DNA from: Rhizaria sp. SCN 62-66
Lineage: Eukaryota > Rhizaria, unplaced
DNA length: 64,000 bases
Direction: 5' to 3'
Assembly: GCA_001724265.1 (NCBI GenBank)
Contig: MEDY01000053.1
Span: forward strand, 1 to 64,000
Each line of letters opens with the position of its first letter. The first letter of the stretch is position 1. Of this stretch, positions 23,085 to 34,096 are shown piece by piece. Under the pieces are notes generated by a model. It had not been told where the DNA came from. It worked only from the letters and a program-made list of their open reading frames with translations, and made no database searches. The position numbers and the translations under genes are program-made.

Positions 23085-25611
23085 ATGGCCTACTACGCGC
23101 GGCTTCAGTCAGCTCCCGACAAGACTGTCGAGAAATTCTTTCAACTGAGCAGGTGCGTTCCCTTTCTCATCACATCCTTTTCTCTCCCTATTTCTACATT
23201 AGTGCTCATAGCTTACCAAACCGCTGTATATCGTTTAACGTTCTTTTTTCCGATTTAGCGAGGCTACTGCGGATGTCGTGGCTGAGGTCGAGGCCGTTAC
23301 CTTGATCCAACGCCTCTGGCGCGGCTACAAGTACCGCCGCGAGCAGCGCCGCCTAAACACGGCCGCCATCAACATCCAGCGCGTGTGGCGCGGCTATGTC
23401 GACCGCCAAATTGCGCGTTACCTGGCGCGCCAGTTTTCCGCCGACGCCGAGCGCCGGTTTTATGATCACATGGCGACCAAAATCCAGCGCGTGTGGCGCG
23501 GCTTCGCGAGCCGCAAGGCGCACGGCGTGCCCGCCCACAGCCTCGCTGCGCGCCGCGCGCTGCTGGTTGCCGCCGCGGCCCGCGGCGAGGAACTGCGGCA
23601 ACACATCGAGGAGCACAACGCCGAGCTCTCCGCGTACAACGCCGAAGAAGCGTCGCGGCAAAACGCCGGTGAGTTCCAGCGGCTCGCCAAGTCCTTCCAC
23701 CACTTGGTCGGCACGCGCGCGATGCCGGGCGTCTTCACCTCCGCGCATGGACCCGCCTTCTCCGCTACCGTGGCCGGCATCCCCATGGACGCCGCGCTCC
23801 GCGCAGCCCGCTCCGGCGTCGCCAAAGACCAGCGCGCGCGCGCGCAGCAGCTGCGCCGTGCCGCGGCCGCGGCTGCCGCGGCGCAGACCGCGACGCTGGC
23901 CGCCGCGGCGCAGCGCGTTGAGGGCGGCTTTGGTACGCTGTCGGCCGCGCGCGCGCAGGCGCTGCGTAACGCGCAGAGCTCCTACGGGCCACCGCTGGGC
24001 GCGACGAACAACCGCGTCGGCGGGGCCCACACCACGGGGCTAGTCCTGCCCGCGGCCCGGGGCGCCGCCGCGCTGGCCGCGGCGCGCGCGGCCGAGGAGG
24101 AGGAACAGGAGCAGGAGAGCTGCGTGGGCCGCCCCAAGCTCAAGCCGGGGCAGACCTTCGACGACTACTACGCAGAGCAGCAGCGCCTCTTCCGCGTTCA
24201 GTTCGAGAAGGACAACGCCGCCGCCGCCGCCGCCGCAGCAGCAGCAGCCGCCGCCGCGAACGTCGCGCTGTGCGGTGGCGCCGCGCCCCCGCCGGCCGTG
24301 CTGCCGCCGCTGTCGTCCCGCGGCAGCGGCGCGCTGGCTGCTGGCAGCATCGCGGCCGGCGGCAGCAGAAGCAACAGCAGCGCGCGCAGCCGACCCGCGT
24401 CGGGCGTGGCGTCCGCGCGGTCGCCGCAGTCGCCCTCGCGGTCCGGCTCGCGCAACTCGGGCTCGCCGCGCGGCTCCGTCTCCGGGCTGACGGGCGCCGC
24501 GGCCGCGCTTAGCGCCGCGGCGGCCAGCGCCGCTTCGACCGCCGCTGGCAGGCTCGCGGCCGCGGCCGTGCGCGAGCAAATGCGTGCCGCCAACGCCGTG
24601 CTTCGGCCTCATTCGCAGGCGCAGCAGGCGCAAGCCCAGCAGGGCCAGCAGGGCGCGGGGCCGCAGGGGCAGGGCCAGAGCTCGGCGGCGAGCGGCCGGA
24701 CGTCCCCTGCGCCGAGCCCGCGCGCGTCGCAGTCGCATTCGGGCGCAGGCTCGACGAATGCGACCCCGTCCCTGTCGTTCGTGCCCATGATGGTACCGGG
24801 ACCCGGCGCGCTGATCGTGGACCGGCTGGCCATGGAGAGCGGCACCACCGCGGCTAACAGCGGCGCCAACTCGACCTCGGGTCAGGACACGCCGCACGCG
24901 TCTCAGCAGGGCGGCAATGCTGCCGCCAGCTCGGCGGTCGCGGCCGCGGTCGCTGCGGCGGGCGCGGTGGGCAGCGCGTCGATGCAGGTTCGCTCGGTGA
25001 GTCGCGCCAAGCGCGGCAGCCTTGCGGACCTCGAGAACCCGCAGGCCTCGGCCGTGGGCAACGTCTGGTCGGCCACGGCGGCGGCGGCGGCGGGTGCGGC
25101 GCTGATGCAGCAGCAGCAGCGTGAGCACCAGCAGTTCATGCTGCAGCAGCAGCTCAACGATCAGCAGCAGTACCGCGCCATCAGCCCGCTTGACATCAAC
25201 CCCGACGACAGCAGCCCCGTCGCGTGGGGCGCGGCCCTCGGCGGCGGCGGCGGCGGCGCGGGCCCCGGGCTGTCGCTCATGGCGAGCGCCAACGGCGGCC
25301 ACGTCAGCACGGCGCCGAGCGTGCAGAACACGCCCAGCAGCGCCGCCAGCAGCACCAGCTTCAGCTACGGCAACACGCCCAGCGCCACCGCAGCGGGCAG
25401 CAGTTTCAACGGCAACGGCGCTGCGGTGAACAGCGGGAACGCAGGCGGAGCCAATGGGGTCACGATGCGGTCGTTCCTGCCCTTGCATGAGAACGACGAC
25501 GAGGATTTTGGGATCAATGTGCATGTGCACGCGGGCGCGGGTAGCCTGGCCGTGACAAAACGCTCCATGTCGCAGCAGCAGCAGCACCAACAGTATCAAA
25601 ACGCGTTTTAA
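23085..25611 (+). CDS. SPATA17-like IQ-motif protein
   Basis: Two exons, 23085-23152 and 23259-25611 (donor GTGCGT), give 806 residues. The N-terminus MAYYARLQ parallels that of vertebrate SPATA17. Three IQ motifs follow between about residues 37 and 115 (AVTLIQRLWRGYKYR, AINIQRVWRGYVDR, ATKIQRVWRGFASR), expected to bind calmodulin. A helical stretch comes next, then SFHHLVGTRAMPGVF, matching SPATA17's HYLLSTKQIPGIY. The block KLKPGQTFDDYYAEQQRLFRV lies near 300. SPATA17 is an axoneme-associated protein of ciliated cells, about 360 residues long. Here about 480 extra residues of Ala, Ser, Gly and Gln repeats are appended. The family call rests on collinear motifs; the tail is likely disordered. 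Confidence 0.8.
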
Positions 25612-26185
25612 CAAACATCTGCATGGAAGCGAACTCTGCAGGAGTAACGCGAGCTTGCTTAGCAGGATCAACTGTGATTTCTTGGAAATAAAACAAGCAT
25701 TTCAGGTCTTCTAGAAAATTGTACTGTAACATTAGAAGTCCCATTTTTGAAAGTAATCTTCCAACTATCTTGATGATATGCTTGTGTCCGTATTGTATTT
25801 CGATTTCTATTTGTGAATTACTGATGTCTTAGTCTTAGGCAGCGCTGACAAAACATGCAAATCAACGTCAGTTCAACTGTGAAGACCCATTTTTTGTATT
25901 AGAATAGAATGCGAAAACACTGCGTCATTTTGAGAACACATATAATGATGTGTACAACAAAGACAACGTGGTCATCTACCAGCGAGCTCACAAGCTCTTC
26001 ATTGATCTTCTGACCAGTTGATCTGGGAGTCGGGCGGACTTTTTTTTCGGTCCATTGTCTCAAAGCAGGCGAGACGGGCGAGCGGGAGAAGCGAGCGAGC
26101 GAAGCAAGGAAGGCAGTGACGAGGAGACTGGAACTTAGGAGAAAGATTGCAAGCTATCCGGGCGTCCCTCGTCGATCATTTGAAT
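25612..26185. other. Spacer between SPATA17 and VPS26
   Basis: AT-rich to about 26030, then a purine-rich plus strand (26050-26150) just before the VPS26 start, unlike the pyrimidine leaders seen elsewhere. No gene is seen. Confidence 0.5.
25687..25692 (+). terminator. Polyadenylation signal AATAAA of SPATA17-like gene
   Basis: An exact AATAAA lies 76 bases after the stop codon, in AT-rich DNA. Confidence 0.55.
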
Positions 26186-27514
26186 ATGGCGGTACGTAAA
26201 TAACGATGGATGGTGTTGACTGTTTTTCTTTTTGTTTCTGCGCCTGTGCAGCCACCGTACAATCGTGGTGCGCTGACGAGGCTTGGATACTTCCCATTGA
26301 CGTCGCTCTTCTTGTTTCTCACTACGTCCTCGCCCTTGTGTTGCTGCTGCATGTTTCCCCGCTGCGTTTGTAGAGTTTTTTCGGCTTCGGCTCTCGTCCT
26401 GAGATCGACATTCAGCTTGACGGTGAGCATGATTCCGTCACCGTGATGAATGAGAAGAACAAGGCGGTGGCCCTGCCCCTCTTCACGGGCAAGGAGACCA
26501 TCTCCGGCACCGTCGTCGTCACCGTTCCTAAGGGCAAGAAGTACGAGCACCTTGGCATCAAGATTGAGCTTGTCGGCCAGATTGGTACGTTTCACTCGCA
26601 ACCTCTTAGTACCTTTTATGCTTTCCGAAACACCTTAATTGCTGGTCTTGTTTTTGTCTCGTGCTTGAGCCGCAATTGTTCTGGCTTATTCTTTCCCACC
26701 TGTCCTGGCGTTAACTCATTATTTTACGGAGCAAAATCTTGTTCTAACGATACTTATTAATCTTCTGCTGATATTTCGCTTTGTTTCCGCGAGTGCAGAG
26801 TTCAGCTACGATCGCTTCCACCCGTACGAGTTCTTCCCCCAGCACGTCCGCGAGCTCGAAAACGCGGGCGAGCTGACTGACTCCAAGACGTACAAGTTCG
26901 AGTTCGCCGACATCGAAAAGACCTCCGAGTCCTACGCCGGTAATAACGTGCGTCTGCGCTACTTCCTGCGCGCCAAGATCGTGCGCCAGTACAACTCCAA
27001 CGTTACAAAGGTGCTCGACTTCGCGGTCCAGAACGTCGTCGCGGCTCCGGAGCTGAACAATCCTATCAAGATGGAGGTCGGCATCGAGGACTCGCTGCAC
27101 ATCGAGTTCGAGTACCAGCGCTCTAAGTACAATCTCAAGGACGTCGTGGTGGGCAAGATTTACATCCTGCTCGTCTGTCTCAAGATCAAGCACATGGAGA
27201 TTGTGATCATCAAGCGCGAGTCCTTGGGCTCGGGTGCCAACGCCTTCAATGAGCGCGACAACATCGCCAAGTTCGAGATCATGGACGGCGCCCCCGTGCG
27301 CGGCGAGGTTATTCCCGTCCGCCTCTACCTCAGCCCCTACAAGCTCACGCCCACGTACCGCAACGTGCACAACAAGTTCAGCGTGCGCTACTACCTCAAC
27401 CTCGTCCTCGTCGACATTGACGACCGGCGGTACTTCCGCGAGCAGGAGATCTTCCTCTGGCGCTCCGAGATGACCCCCGACACCGGCGCCACGGCCTCCA
27501 TCGAGGAGCTCTAA
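26186..27514 (+). CDS. VPS26: Vacuolar protein sorting protein 26 (retromer subunit)
   Basis: Exons 26186-26191, 26374-26584 and 26799-27514 give 310 residues. VPS26 is the arrestin-fold subunit of retromer, which with VPS35 and VPS29 retrieves cargo from endosomes to the Golgi or plasma membrane. The first exon codes only Met-Ala and splices to SFFGFG, the family's near-invariant start. Other hallmarks are EHLGIKIELVGQI, FSYDRFHPYEFFP, LRYFLRAKI and NKFSVRYYLNLVLVDIDDRRYF. The protein is close to the usual 320-330 residues and keeps both arrestin-like halves. Donors are GTACGT in both introns. Confidence 0.96.
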
Positions 27515-28168
27515 GCGCAGCGTGTTTGCCCTCTGGCCATTCATGATCACAACAACAATTACAGCAGCTGTCGCCATTTGCCTTCAAGCATGAGCGGCAA
27601 GTCTTCGCTAGTTTACGTAGCTTTTTTTCCTTTGTTTGTCTTTTCTCTAACTTTAAGTGACAATATACGTGCACGACGCTCATTATGTTTACGATATTTG
27701 TCGTCGGTTTGTGCGGGGTTGTAATTATTGTTTATATTTGTCGCATGTTACATTTCATTTGTCTATAGCAGTAGTATTTCACTCTCGATTTCTTTGTGTG
27801 AGAGATAGCTCTCGCATAATCAAAAACATAATAATACACAAAAATAATATTAAATCACATCGTATACGAGGAGTAGTATCATAAAAACCTCGTGTGTATT
27901 CTTATCTTCTCTCGTACTACAAGCAACAGCAACATTTAAGCAGCTGCGCGGAGCAACGACGACAAAGACACACATCAGATAGTACGATAACGTACTGAAA
28001 CCGATTAATACAAGAAAATATTACATAGCATAAGAGATATTATGTTCATTTTTACCAACTGTTTTTCTTACATAAACCCATAAACATCCAACAAACAAAG
28101 CACTTGAACAAACCTCAACACACCTGCGTCACGCACGAGCAGAAGCACCGCGCTGACGCCACCGCCGC
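27515..28168. other. Convergent 3' spacer between VPS26 and SPT5
   Basis: AT-rich, no gene seen. It must hold both 3' UTRs. AATAAA-like words are frequent but none is clearly placed. Confidence 0.55.
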
Positions 28169-31100
28169 TCACTGGTTGTGGCCGGCCTCGTCGTCGTTGT
28201 CGTGCATTGCGTAGCCGGGCGTGGCCGCGTAGGCGGGCGTGGCGCCGCCGTACGCGGGCGTGGCGCCGCCCAGGTGCGGCGTGGCCCCCCCGAGGAACGG
28301 CGTGGCGCCGCCCAGCATCGGGGTCTGGCCCGCGCCGAGCGGCCCGCGCGCGCCGCCCGCGGCCGCTGCGGCAGGCGCGCCCGTCTTGATCTCTTCGACG
28401 GCGGAGCGCGGGAGCTGGAACTTGCCCTTCTTGGCGGTGAGCTCGAGCAGGAAGGCGTCCTGCATGCAGTCGACGACGCGCGCGACAAGCCCCTTGTGCA
28501 CGCCGGTGATGATGCGCACGTTCTGTCCGCGCATGCGGTCCGTGCGCGCGTTGTACGCCGGCATCGATTCCGCGGCCGCGCCGAGCGAGGGCGACAGCGA
28601 GGCGGGCACGCTCGACACGGGCACGCCGGGGGCGCCGGGGCCCGCGCGCATGGCCGCGGCCGAGGGCAGCGGGGTGTCCTTGACGGCGGCGACCTTGCTG
28701 GCGTGCGCTGTGAACATGCCGCCGTTGGCGATGACGTCCTTGTTGTACAGGAAGAGGTTCGACTGCACGATCTGGCGCACGGTGCAGCGCCGGCCCGCGG
28801 CGGGGCCCGAGGTGGGCACCACGATGTCGCCGCGGTGCACGGGCGCGCCGCGCGAGTCGAGAGCAGAGGCGAAGCGCGAAAAACGCTTCTGGCCGACCTC
28901 CGTGAAGGGCACCGAGTGGACCGCGCCCGAGGGGTCCATGATGCGGACCTGGAAGGCCTCGACGGCGACGACGTAGCCCAGGTACGAGTGCATCTGCACC
29001 AGGTCGCCCGCGGCGCAGCGCACGTCCGTGGCGGCGTCGCCCGCGCGGACTTCGAGCGTGTGCACTGCGTCCTCGAAGGTGACGTTGGTGGCTTCGTGGG
29101 TCACGTCGGTGGTGACGGCCAGCTGATACGCCTCTTGGTCGACGTAGGTGACTGTGGCGGAGAAGTTGGCGAAGGGGCCCGTGCGGATAAGAACGCGGTC
29201 GCCGACGGAGAAGCGCTTGATGGCGTCCTCGACGCGCACGGCGAGCAGTTCCTCCAGGTCAATGCTCTCGGCCTTGACTGTGAGCGTGCGCCCGTCATCT
29301 GAGAGCCCCACGACCTCGCCCTCGAGCCCGGCCAGGTCTGACTGCACAACGAGGATCTTGTCGCCCGGCACAAACGCCGCAGCCGGGACGGCGCTGGCGG
29401 CCGAGCCCGCGGCCGAGAGTGCCTCGGTCATGTACGCCCCGCTGCCGCCGGCGCCGAGTCCGAGCCCGGCACCGGCGCCGGCGCCGGTGACGGCGAAGGC
29501 GCTGAGGGCCTGGCCGGGCGCGGCGGCGGCCTGCGCGGCGGTCGCGGCAACGGCGTCGGCCAGCAGCTTGGCCTCCTTGCGCAGGTAGGGCTTGTTGTAG
29601 CGCGCGGCCGCGGTGTTGCCCGAGCCGGAGGCGAAGGAGTCCTCGTCGTCGTCGTCGTGCTCGTGGCCCTTGGCGATCGCAGAGGCCACGGGTCCGTTGA
29701 AAAAGCGGTCCACCTCGGCGTGCGCGGGCGGCGCGGGCAGCTCCGACACGACGCCGGACTGCTTGTACTGCTTGTAGAGGAAGCCGTCGAGGTAGAGCCC
29801 CGTCTTGAAGGCGTCGAAGGACGCGAAGCCCATGGCTTGCTTGCCGCGCGCGCGCGAGACTTCACCGCCCGCCATGCGCACGCGCTCGGGGTCGAACAGG
29901 CCCTGAGCGGGCCGCGCACCGCCGCGGGCCGCCGCACCGCGCGCCTTGACGCCTGCAGACGACATGTCCACGCGCGGGACGATCTTGAGCACGCAGGCCA
30001 TGCCGCGGTCGAAGACGCTGACCACGAGCGCCAGGTCGTCCTTGTACAGGCCCGTGCGGATGCGCACGAACCGGCCGCGCTGCAGCACCTGCGTCGTGAC
30101 GCCCGTGACCGTGGGCGCGTGCGGAGGCACGAAGAGCGTCTCGGTGATCTGCGACAGCGGCACACTCTTGATCGAGTAGCCCTTGAGCCACTCGACCTGG
30201 CGCACGGCGCGCTCCACGTGGGCCTTGCGCATCGCCTCGATGTACACGTAGCCCTTGGCCGAGGGCACGAAGTAAGCCGCCTTGATCTGCAGCAGGTTCT
30301 CCTCGCCGGCCTCGAGCCGCTCCTGCTCGTGCTGGTTCAGCTCCCACACCGCCATCGTCTCCTTGCCCGGGTTGCACCGCACCATGAACACCTTGTCGTT
30401 GACCGTCGGCAGTGGAATGTCCACTGCGGCGCCGTAGCGCCCGCGGTTCTCCTCCTCGAGCGCCTCCAGCTCGAGTTCCTCCTGATACGCGCGCTCGCTG
30501 TCGGCGCCGTAGCGGCTCTCGACGTGCGCGCGTAGCTTCGCCGCCTCGGCCGAGTCCATGTCGTCCAGCAGACGCGCGTTGTCGCGCCGCATCACCCGCG
30601 CCGCGGCCACGGCGTCGGCGGCCTCGTCGGCCTCGTCCTCGCTCTTGTCGTCATCGTCGTCGTCGTCGCCACCGTCGCGCTCGTAACGCGGCGCGCGCTG
30701 CTGCTGCTGCAGCTTGTGCAGCTCGGCGGCGCGCGCAGCTGCGGCGGCGCGCTTCAGGGCGGACTCGCGGTTGCCGGCAGCGGCGTCGTCGTCGTCGTCG
30801 TCGCGCTCGATGAAGTCGGCCATGTCCGCCGCGTCGTCATCGTCGTCGTCGTCGTCGCTGAGGCCATCACCGTCGCTGTCGTCGTCGTCCGCGGCGGTCT
30901 CGTCGAGGAAGCGGCGCGCGTCGCGGCTCTTGGCCACCTTGACGGGCTTCACGGCGGCCGCGGCGGCGACGGGGGGCTTAGAAGAAGAGGAGGACTTGCT
31001 GCTGTCTTTGCTAGAGTCCTTGGAGTCGGACTTCTTGGAGAGCTTGTCTTTCTTTTCCTTCTTCTCCTTCTTGTCCTTCTTGTCTTTCTTATCCTTTTTG

Positions 31101-31663
31101 TCCTTCTTGTCCTTCTTATCCTTCTTGTCCGCCTTATCGCCGGAGCGGGCCTTCTTGTCCTTGTGCTCAACACTGTCGCCGCCCTCCTTCTTGACCGACA
31201 CGTCGGCGCCATCCTTGTCAGCGCCGTCGTCGGCGCCGTCGTTGTCGTTGGCGTCGCCACTGTCCTCCTCGTCGTCGTCGTCGCCGAGGTGGCGGCGGCG
31301 CTTCACTTGCTTCGCGCTCGCGCTGGAGCTCTTCGTAGATGAGGCCGAGGCCGAGGCGTCAGAGTCGCCTTCCTTCTTGACAGCCTTGTCCTCGCCCTCG
31401 TCGTCGTCATCATCGTCGTTGTCGGAGCCAGAGCCGCTGCCGTCGTCGTCGTCGTCATCGTCTTCAGTGTCGGCCTCCTCCTCCTCCTCATCTTCGGCCG
31501 GGCTCTCGTCGGGCAGCTCCAGCAGCGGCGAGTCGCCGCCGCGGCGCCGCCGCGAGCTCGTCGCGGCAGCAGGGGCCGGCGCGGGCGTCGCGGGGGCCGC
31601 GGCGGGGGCGGGCTCGGACTTGACGACGATGGCGTCGGGGACGTCGCCGACAGGATCGGACAT
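28169..31663 (-). CDS. SPT5: Transcription elongation factor SPT5
   Basis: A single-exon gene of 1164 codons. SPT5 (with SPT4, the DSIF complex) binds RNA polymerase II and governs pausing and processivity; it is the only transcription factor shared by all domains of life (NusG). The first 400 residues are extremely charged: Asp/Glu runs and a (KKD)n block near residues 180-215. The NGN domain begins near 420 (DKVFMVRCNPGKETM, AKGYVYIEA). Several KOW-type segments follow (GRFVRIRTGLYKDDLALV, GDKILVVQSDLAGLEGEV, GDRVLIRTGPFANFSATV, GQNVRIITGVHKGLVARV). The C-terminus holds tandem GGATPxx repeats, the CTR phosphorylated by P-TEFb in other species. Size and order match SPT5 throughout. Confidence 0.95.
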   Translation of the reverse strand: MSDPVGDVPDAIVVKSEPAPAAAPATPAPAPAAATSSRRRRGGDSPLLELPDESPAEDEEEEEADTEDDDDDDDGSGSGSDNDDDDDDEGEDKAVKKEGDSDASASASSTKSSSASAKQVKRRRHLGDDDDEEDSGDANDNDGADDGADKDGADVSVKKEGGDSVEHKDKKARSGDKADKKDKKDKKDKKDKKDKKDKKEKKEKKDKLSKKSDSKDSSKDSSKSSSSSKPPVAAAAAVKPVKVAKSRDARRFLDETAADDDDSDGDGLSDDDDDDDDAADMADFIERDDDDDDAAAGNRESALKRAAAAARAAELHKLQQQQRAPRYERDGGDDDDDDDKSEDEADEAADAVAAARVMRRDNARLLDDMDSAEAAKLRAHVESRYGADSERAYQEELELEALEEENRGRYGAAVDIPLPTVNDKVFMVRCNPGKETMAVWELNQHEQERLEAGEENLLQIKAAYFVPSAKGYVYIEAMRKAHVERAVRQVEWLKGYSIKSVPLSQITETLFVPPHAPTVTGVTTQVLQRGRFVRIRTGLYKDDLALVVSVFDRGMACVLKIVPRVDMSSAGVKARGAAARGGARPAQGLFDPERVRMAGGEVSRARGKQAMGFASFDAFKTGLYLDGFLYKQYKQSGVVSELPAPPAHAEVDRFFNGPVASAIAKGHEHDDDDEDSFASGSGNTAAARYNKPYLRKEAKLLADAVAATAAQAAAAPGQALSAFAVTGAGAGAGLGLGAGGSGAYMTEALSAAGSAASAVPAAAFVPGDKILVVQSDLAGLEGEVVGLSDDGRTLTVKAESIDLEELLAVRVEDAIKRFSVGDRVLIRTGPFANFSATVTYVDQEAYQLAVTTDVTHEATNVTFEDAVHTLEVRAGDAATDVRCAAGDLVQMHSYLGYVVAVEAFQVRIMDPSGAVHSVPFTEVGQKRFSRFASALDSRGAPVHRGDIVVPTSGPAAGRRCTVRQIVQSNLFLYNKDVIANGGMFTAHASKVAAVKDTPLPSAAAMRAGPGAPGVPVSSVPASLSPSLGAAAESMPAYNARTDRMRGQNVRIITGVHKGLVARVVDCMQDAFLLELTAKKGKFQLPRSAVEEIKTGAPAAAAAGGARGPLGAGQTPMLGGATPFLGGATPHLGGATPAYGGATPAYAATPGYAMHDNDDEAGHNQ
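28202..28330 (-). repeat. SPT5 C-terminal GGATPxx repeats
   Basis: Five or six tandem heptad-like units (GGATPML-, GGATPFL-, GGATPHL-, GGATPAY-like) close to the stop codon. Threonine-proline repeats of this type are the known CTR of SPT5. Confidence 0.85.
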
Positions 31664-32512
31664 CCTGGGTGCGGGGGCGCGCGGGAAGGCGGGAAAGCAA
31701 CGGAGGCGCGGCGCGAAAGAAAAAGGATAAGCTAGAAAAACGCGGTGAGTGCGCGCGGGGAAAGGTTAGGGCTGCGCTGGGGGCGGGGGAAGAGAGCGGG
31801 GGCGAAAGGCGGGGTGAGTTTGCGACGTCCGTTGAGCCGTTGGGGCGAGGCGAGAGATAGGAGTGGAAATACACAGCGATGAATACGCAGAAACGAAATA
31901 GATACGACGAGAATAGAATCAACAGTAGCGATAAAATGCAGATTTTAGCACATCCACGCTATGAAGTCGCTATGTGGGCGGCACAGAAGAGGATGACAAG
32001 AGTGGATGAAATGAGTCCGCAGAGGGCGAACGTGCTGCGCCGTATCGCGTGAATCGAGACGAGAACAGTCACACACACCACAGGAAAACAAATATGAGTG
32101 ACATCACTCACGCATGCTAGCTACGATCCGCATCCGACCCTTAATAAACGGTCTCTAGACACTCTGAATCTGGTTTGAATCCGTCGTTGATGCCTTCTTC
32201 GGTCAGCTCTCGCCCTGCGACGATTTTTTTAGGAACCGACCGTTTTGAGCCTCTCGTCAGCACCTCGTCAACACGCTTCAAAACGGACTCCAGATGACAG
32301 CCTTTCTGTCCTCTGGTCAATACATGACTTCGATGTGGAATTTTGCCGAGGATCGTTTATGCAAATCCAGTAATGTATCTACTATACTCCTTATCTTGGT
32401 TTCGTAATCCCCTCATTTCTCTCACACATCTTCGTATCTGCCGACGTCCCCTTTCGCTATCTCTCGCCCGCGCCTGCGCTCGCTTCCTCGATCTTGCCTG
32501 CTCCTGCGACAG
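31664..32512. promoter_or_regulatory. Divergent promoter region, SPT5 / choline-transporter-like
   Basis: An 849-base spacer. The SPT5 side (31664-31860) is purine-rich on the plus strand, hence pyrimidine-rich in the SPT5 leader. The right side (32400-32512) is a pyrimidine-rich plus-strand leader ending GCGACAG just before the ATG, so a 5' UTR intron acceptor there is possible. No gene is seen. Confidence 0.5.
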
Positions 32513-34096
32513 ATGTCCTACACCAGCGGACACTACCAGCAGGTGGACTCGCTCTCGGCGCCCCCGCCGGAGTACGCCTCGGTGCTCAACGACGGCGACG
32601 AGGAGGCCCTCATGTCCGTCCCCGTCCACAGCGCGGCCGACCGCTTCAACTTCGGGGCCCCGCAGACCTCGCAGTCTTCGTCCTCCTCTTCTTCCCACGC
32701 GTCGGCGCACTCGTCCTCGTCCATCTCGTCGACCTCGGCGTCCGCGGAGAAGCCGCGCTACCGCGACATGCCTTTCGCCGTCATGTTCGTCGGCCACCTG
32801 CTGCTGCTCGCTGTGGCGTGCTACATCTACGGCCGGCGCTTCGCTTACGAGGGCGGCTTCTCGACACCCTACTCCGCCGAGGGCTCCTTCGCGCCCTCGG
32901 CCCGCTTTATCCTTACGCAGCTGCTCGTGTCCGCCGTCACGGGCGCCGTCGCCGCCTTCTTCTGGATCGAGCTCATCAAGGCCTTCCCGACGGGAATCAT
33001 GCACATCTCGCTCGGCTGCTTCCTCGCATCCCTCCTCGCCTTTGCCGTGTACTCGCTCATCTTCACCGCCATCTCCTGGGTCCACGCAGTTGTCCTTACT
33101 GCGGCTACGATTATCACCGTGATTTACTTTTACGCGAATCGCTCTCGCTTCCCCCTCGCGATCGCCATGCTCCACGCCTCGGCGCAGGCCCTCTCGGCCA
33201 ACTCGGGGCCTGTGTTCACGGCGCTGGTGCTCGCCGCGGCCCAGGTGCTCTGGGCGCTGGTCTGGGGCGTCAGCGCCGTGTTCATCCTCTCTGCGCACGG
33301 CGTGCTGACCGTGGGCGGCGTTGACCCCGACCTCCACCCCGCCAGTGCGCACGCCGTCACGGTCGTCTTTGCGCTGCTCCTGTCCTTTTTCTGGACCTGG
33401 CAGGTCGTCATGAACGTCGGCCACACCACCACGGCGGGCGCCGTTGCCGCCTGGTGGCTGCTGCCCGGCTACTCGCGCGACTCCACCACGCTGGCCTCGC
33501 TGCGCCGCGCGCTCACCACGTCCTTCGGGTCCGTGTGCCTGGGCTCGCTCGTCGTCGCTGTCGTCAGCGCGCTCCGCTCCACCGTGCGCTTCTTCGTCAA
33601 GGAGGACGAGACGTCGTTCGCGCAGTTCTGCCTCAACTGCCTGCTCGTGTGCATCGAGCGCGCGCTCGAGTACTTTAACCACTACGCCTTCACCTTCGTG
33701 GCCGTCTACGGCGACTCGTTCATCGAGGCCGGCGCGCACACGTCGCAGCTGTTCGAGCGCCGCGGCTTTACGCTCATGATCAACGACGACATCTCCTCGC
33801 TGCCGCTGCAGCTGGGCACGGCCGTGTGCGGCATCGTGACCGCGCTCGTCGCCGCCTCGCTCGCGCTGCTCCAGGGCGCGCACGGCGGGGCCGTCGCCGG
33901 CGCGGCCGTGCTCGCGCTGCTGTTGGGCTCTGCCGTCGCGGCCGTCGTGCTCGAGGTTGTGCGCTCCGCGCTCAGCTGCACGTTCGTGCTCTGGGCCGAG
34001 CTGCCCGCCGAGATGGCCGAGGTCCAGCCTGAAGCCTTCCGTGCAATCGCCAACGCGCAAAAGGCCGTCTACGGCGGCGAGAGCAGCTCGGGCTGA
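32513..34096 (+). CDS. Choline-transporter-like protein (CTL/SLC44, PNS1 type)
   Basis: A single-exon gene of 527 codons. About 80 polar, Ser-rich cytoplasmic residues are followed by roughly ten hydrophobic helices (first: FAVMFVGHLLLLAVACYIYG). The hallmark region of the family near residues 360-425 is clear: SALRSTVRFF, a conserved Cys-containing LNCLLVCIERALEYFN, and HYAFTFVAVYGDSFIEAG, followed by FERRGFTLMINDD. CTL proteins move choline or ethanolamine across plasma, lysosomal or mitochondrial membranes; fungal PNS1 is the short form most like this one. Substrate is not provable from sequence. Confidence 0.92.
   Translation: MSYTSGHYQQVDSLSAPPPEYASVLNDGDEEALMSVPVHSAADRFNFGAPQTSQSSSSSSSHASAHSSSSISSTSASAEKPRYRDMPFAVMFVGHLLLLAVACYIYGRRFAYEGGFSTPYSAEGSFAPSARFILTQLLVSAVTGAVAAFFWIELIKAFPTGIMHISLGCFLASLLAFAVYSLIFTAISWVHAVVLTAATIITVIYFYANRSRFPLAIAMLHASAQALSANSGPVFTALVLAAAQVLWALVWGVSAVFILSAHGVLTVGGVDPDLHPASAHAVTVVFALLLSFFWTWQVVMNVGHTTTAGAVAAWWLLPGYSRDSTTLASLRRALTTSFGSVCLGSLVVAVVSALRSTVRFFVKEDETSFAQFCLNCLLVCIERALEYFNHYAFTFVAVYGDSFIEAGAHTSQLFERRGFTLMINDDISSLPLQLGTAVCGIVTALVAASLALLQGAHGGAVAGAAVLALLLGSAVAAVVLEVVRSALSCTFVLWAELPAEMAEVQPEAFRAIANAQKAVYGGESSSG

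Noticed and set aside
24040-25671. 543-codon minus-strand frame opposite the SPATA17-like tail
   Set aside because: Arg/Gly/Ala shadow of a repetitive plus-strand tail continuous with clear IQ motifs.
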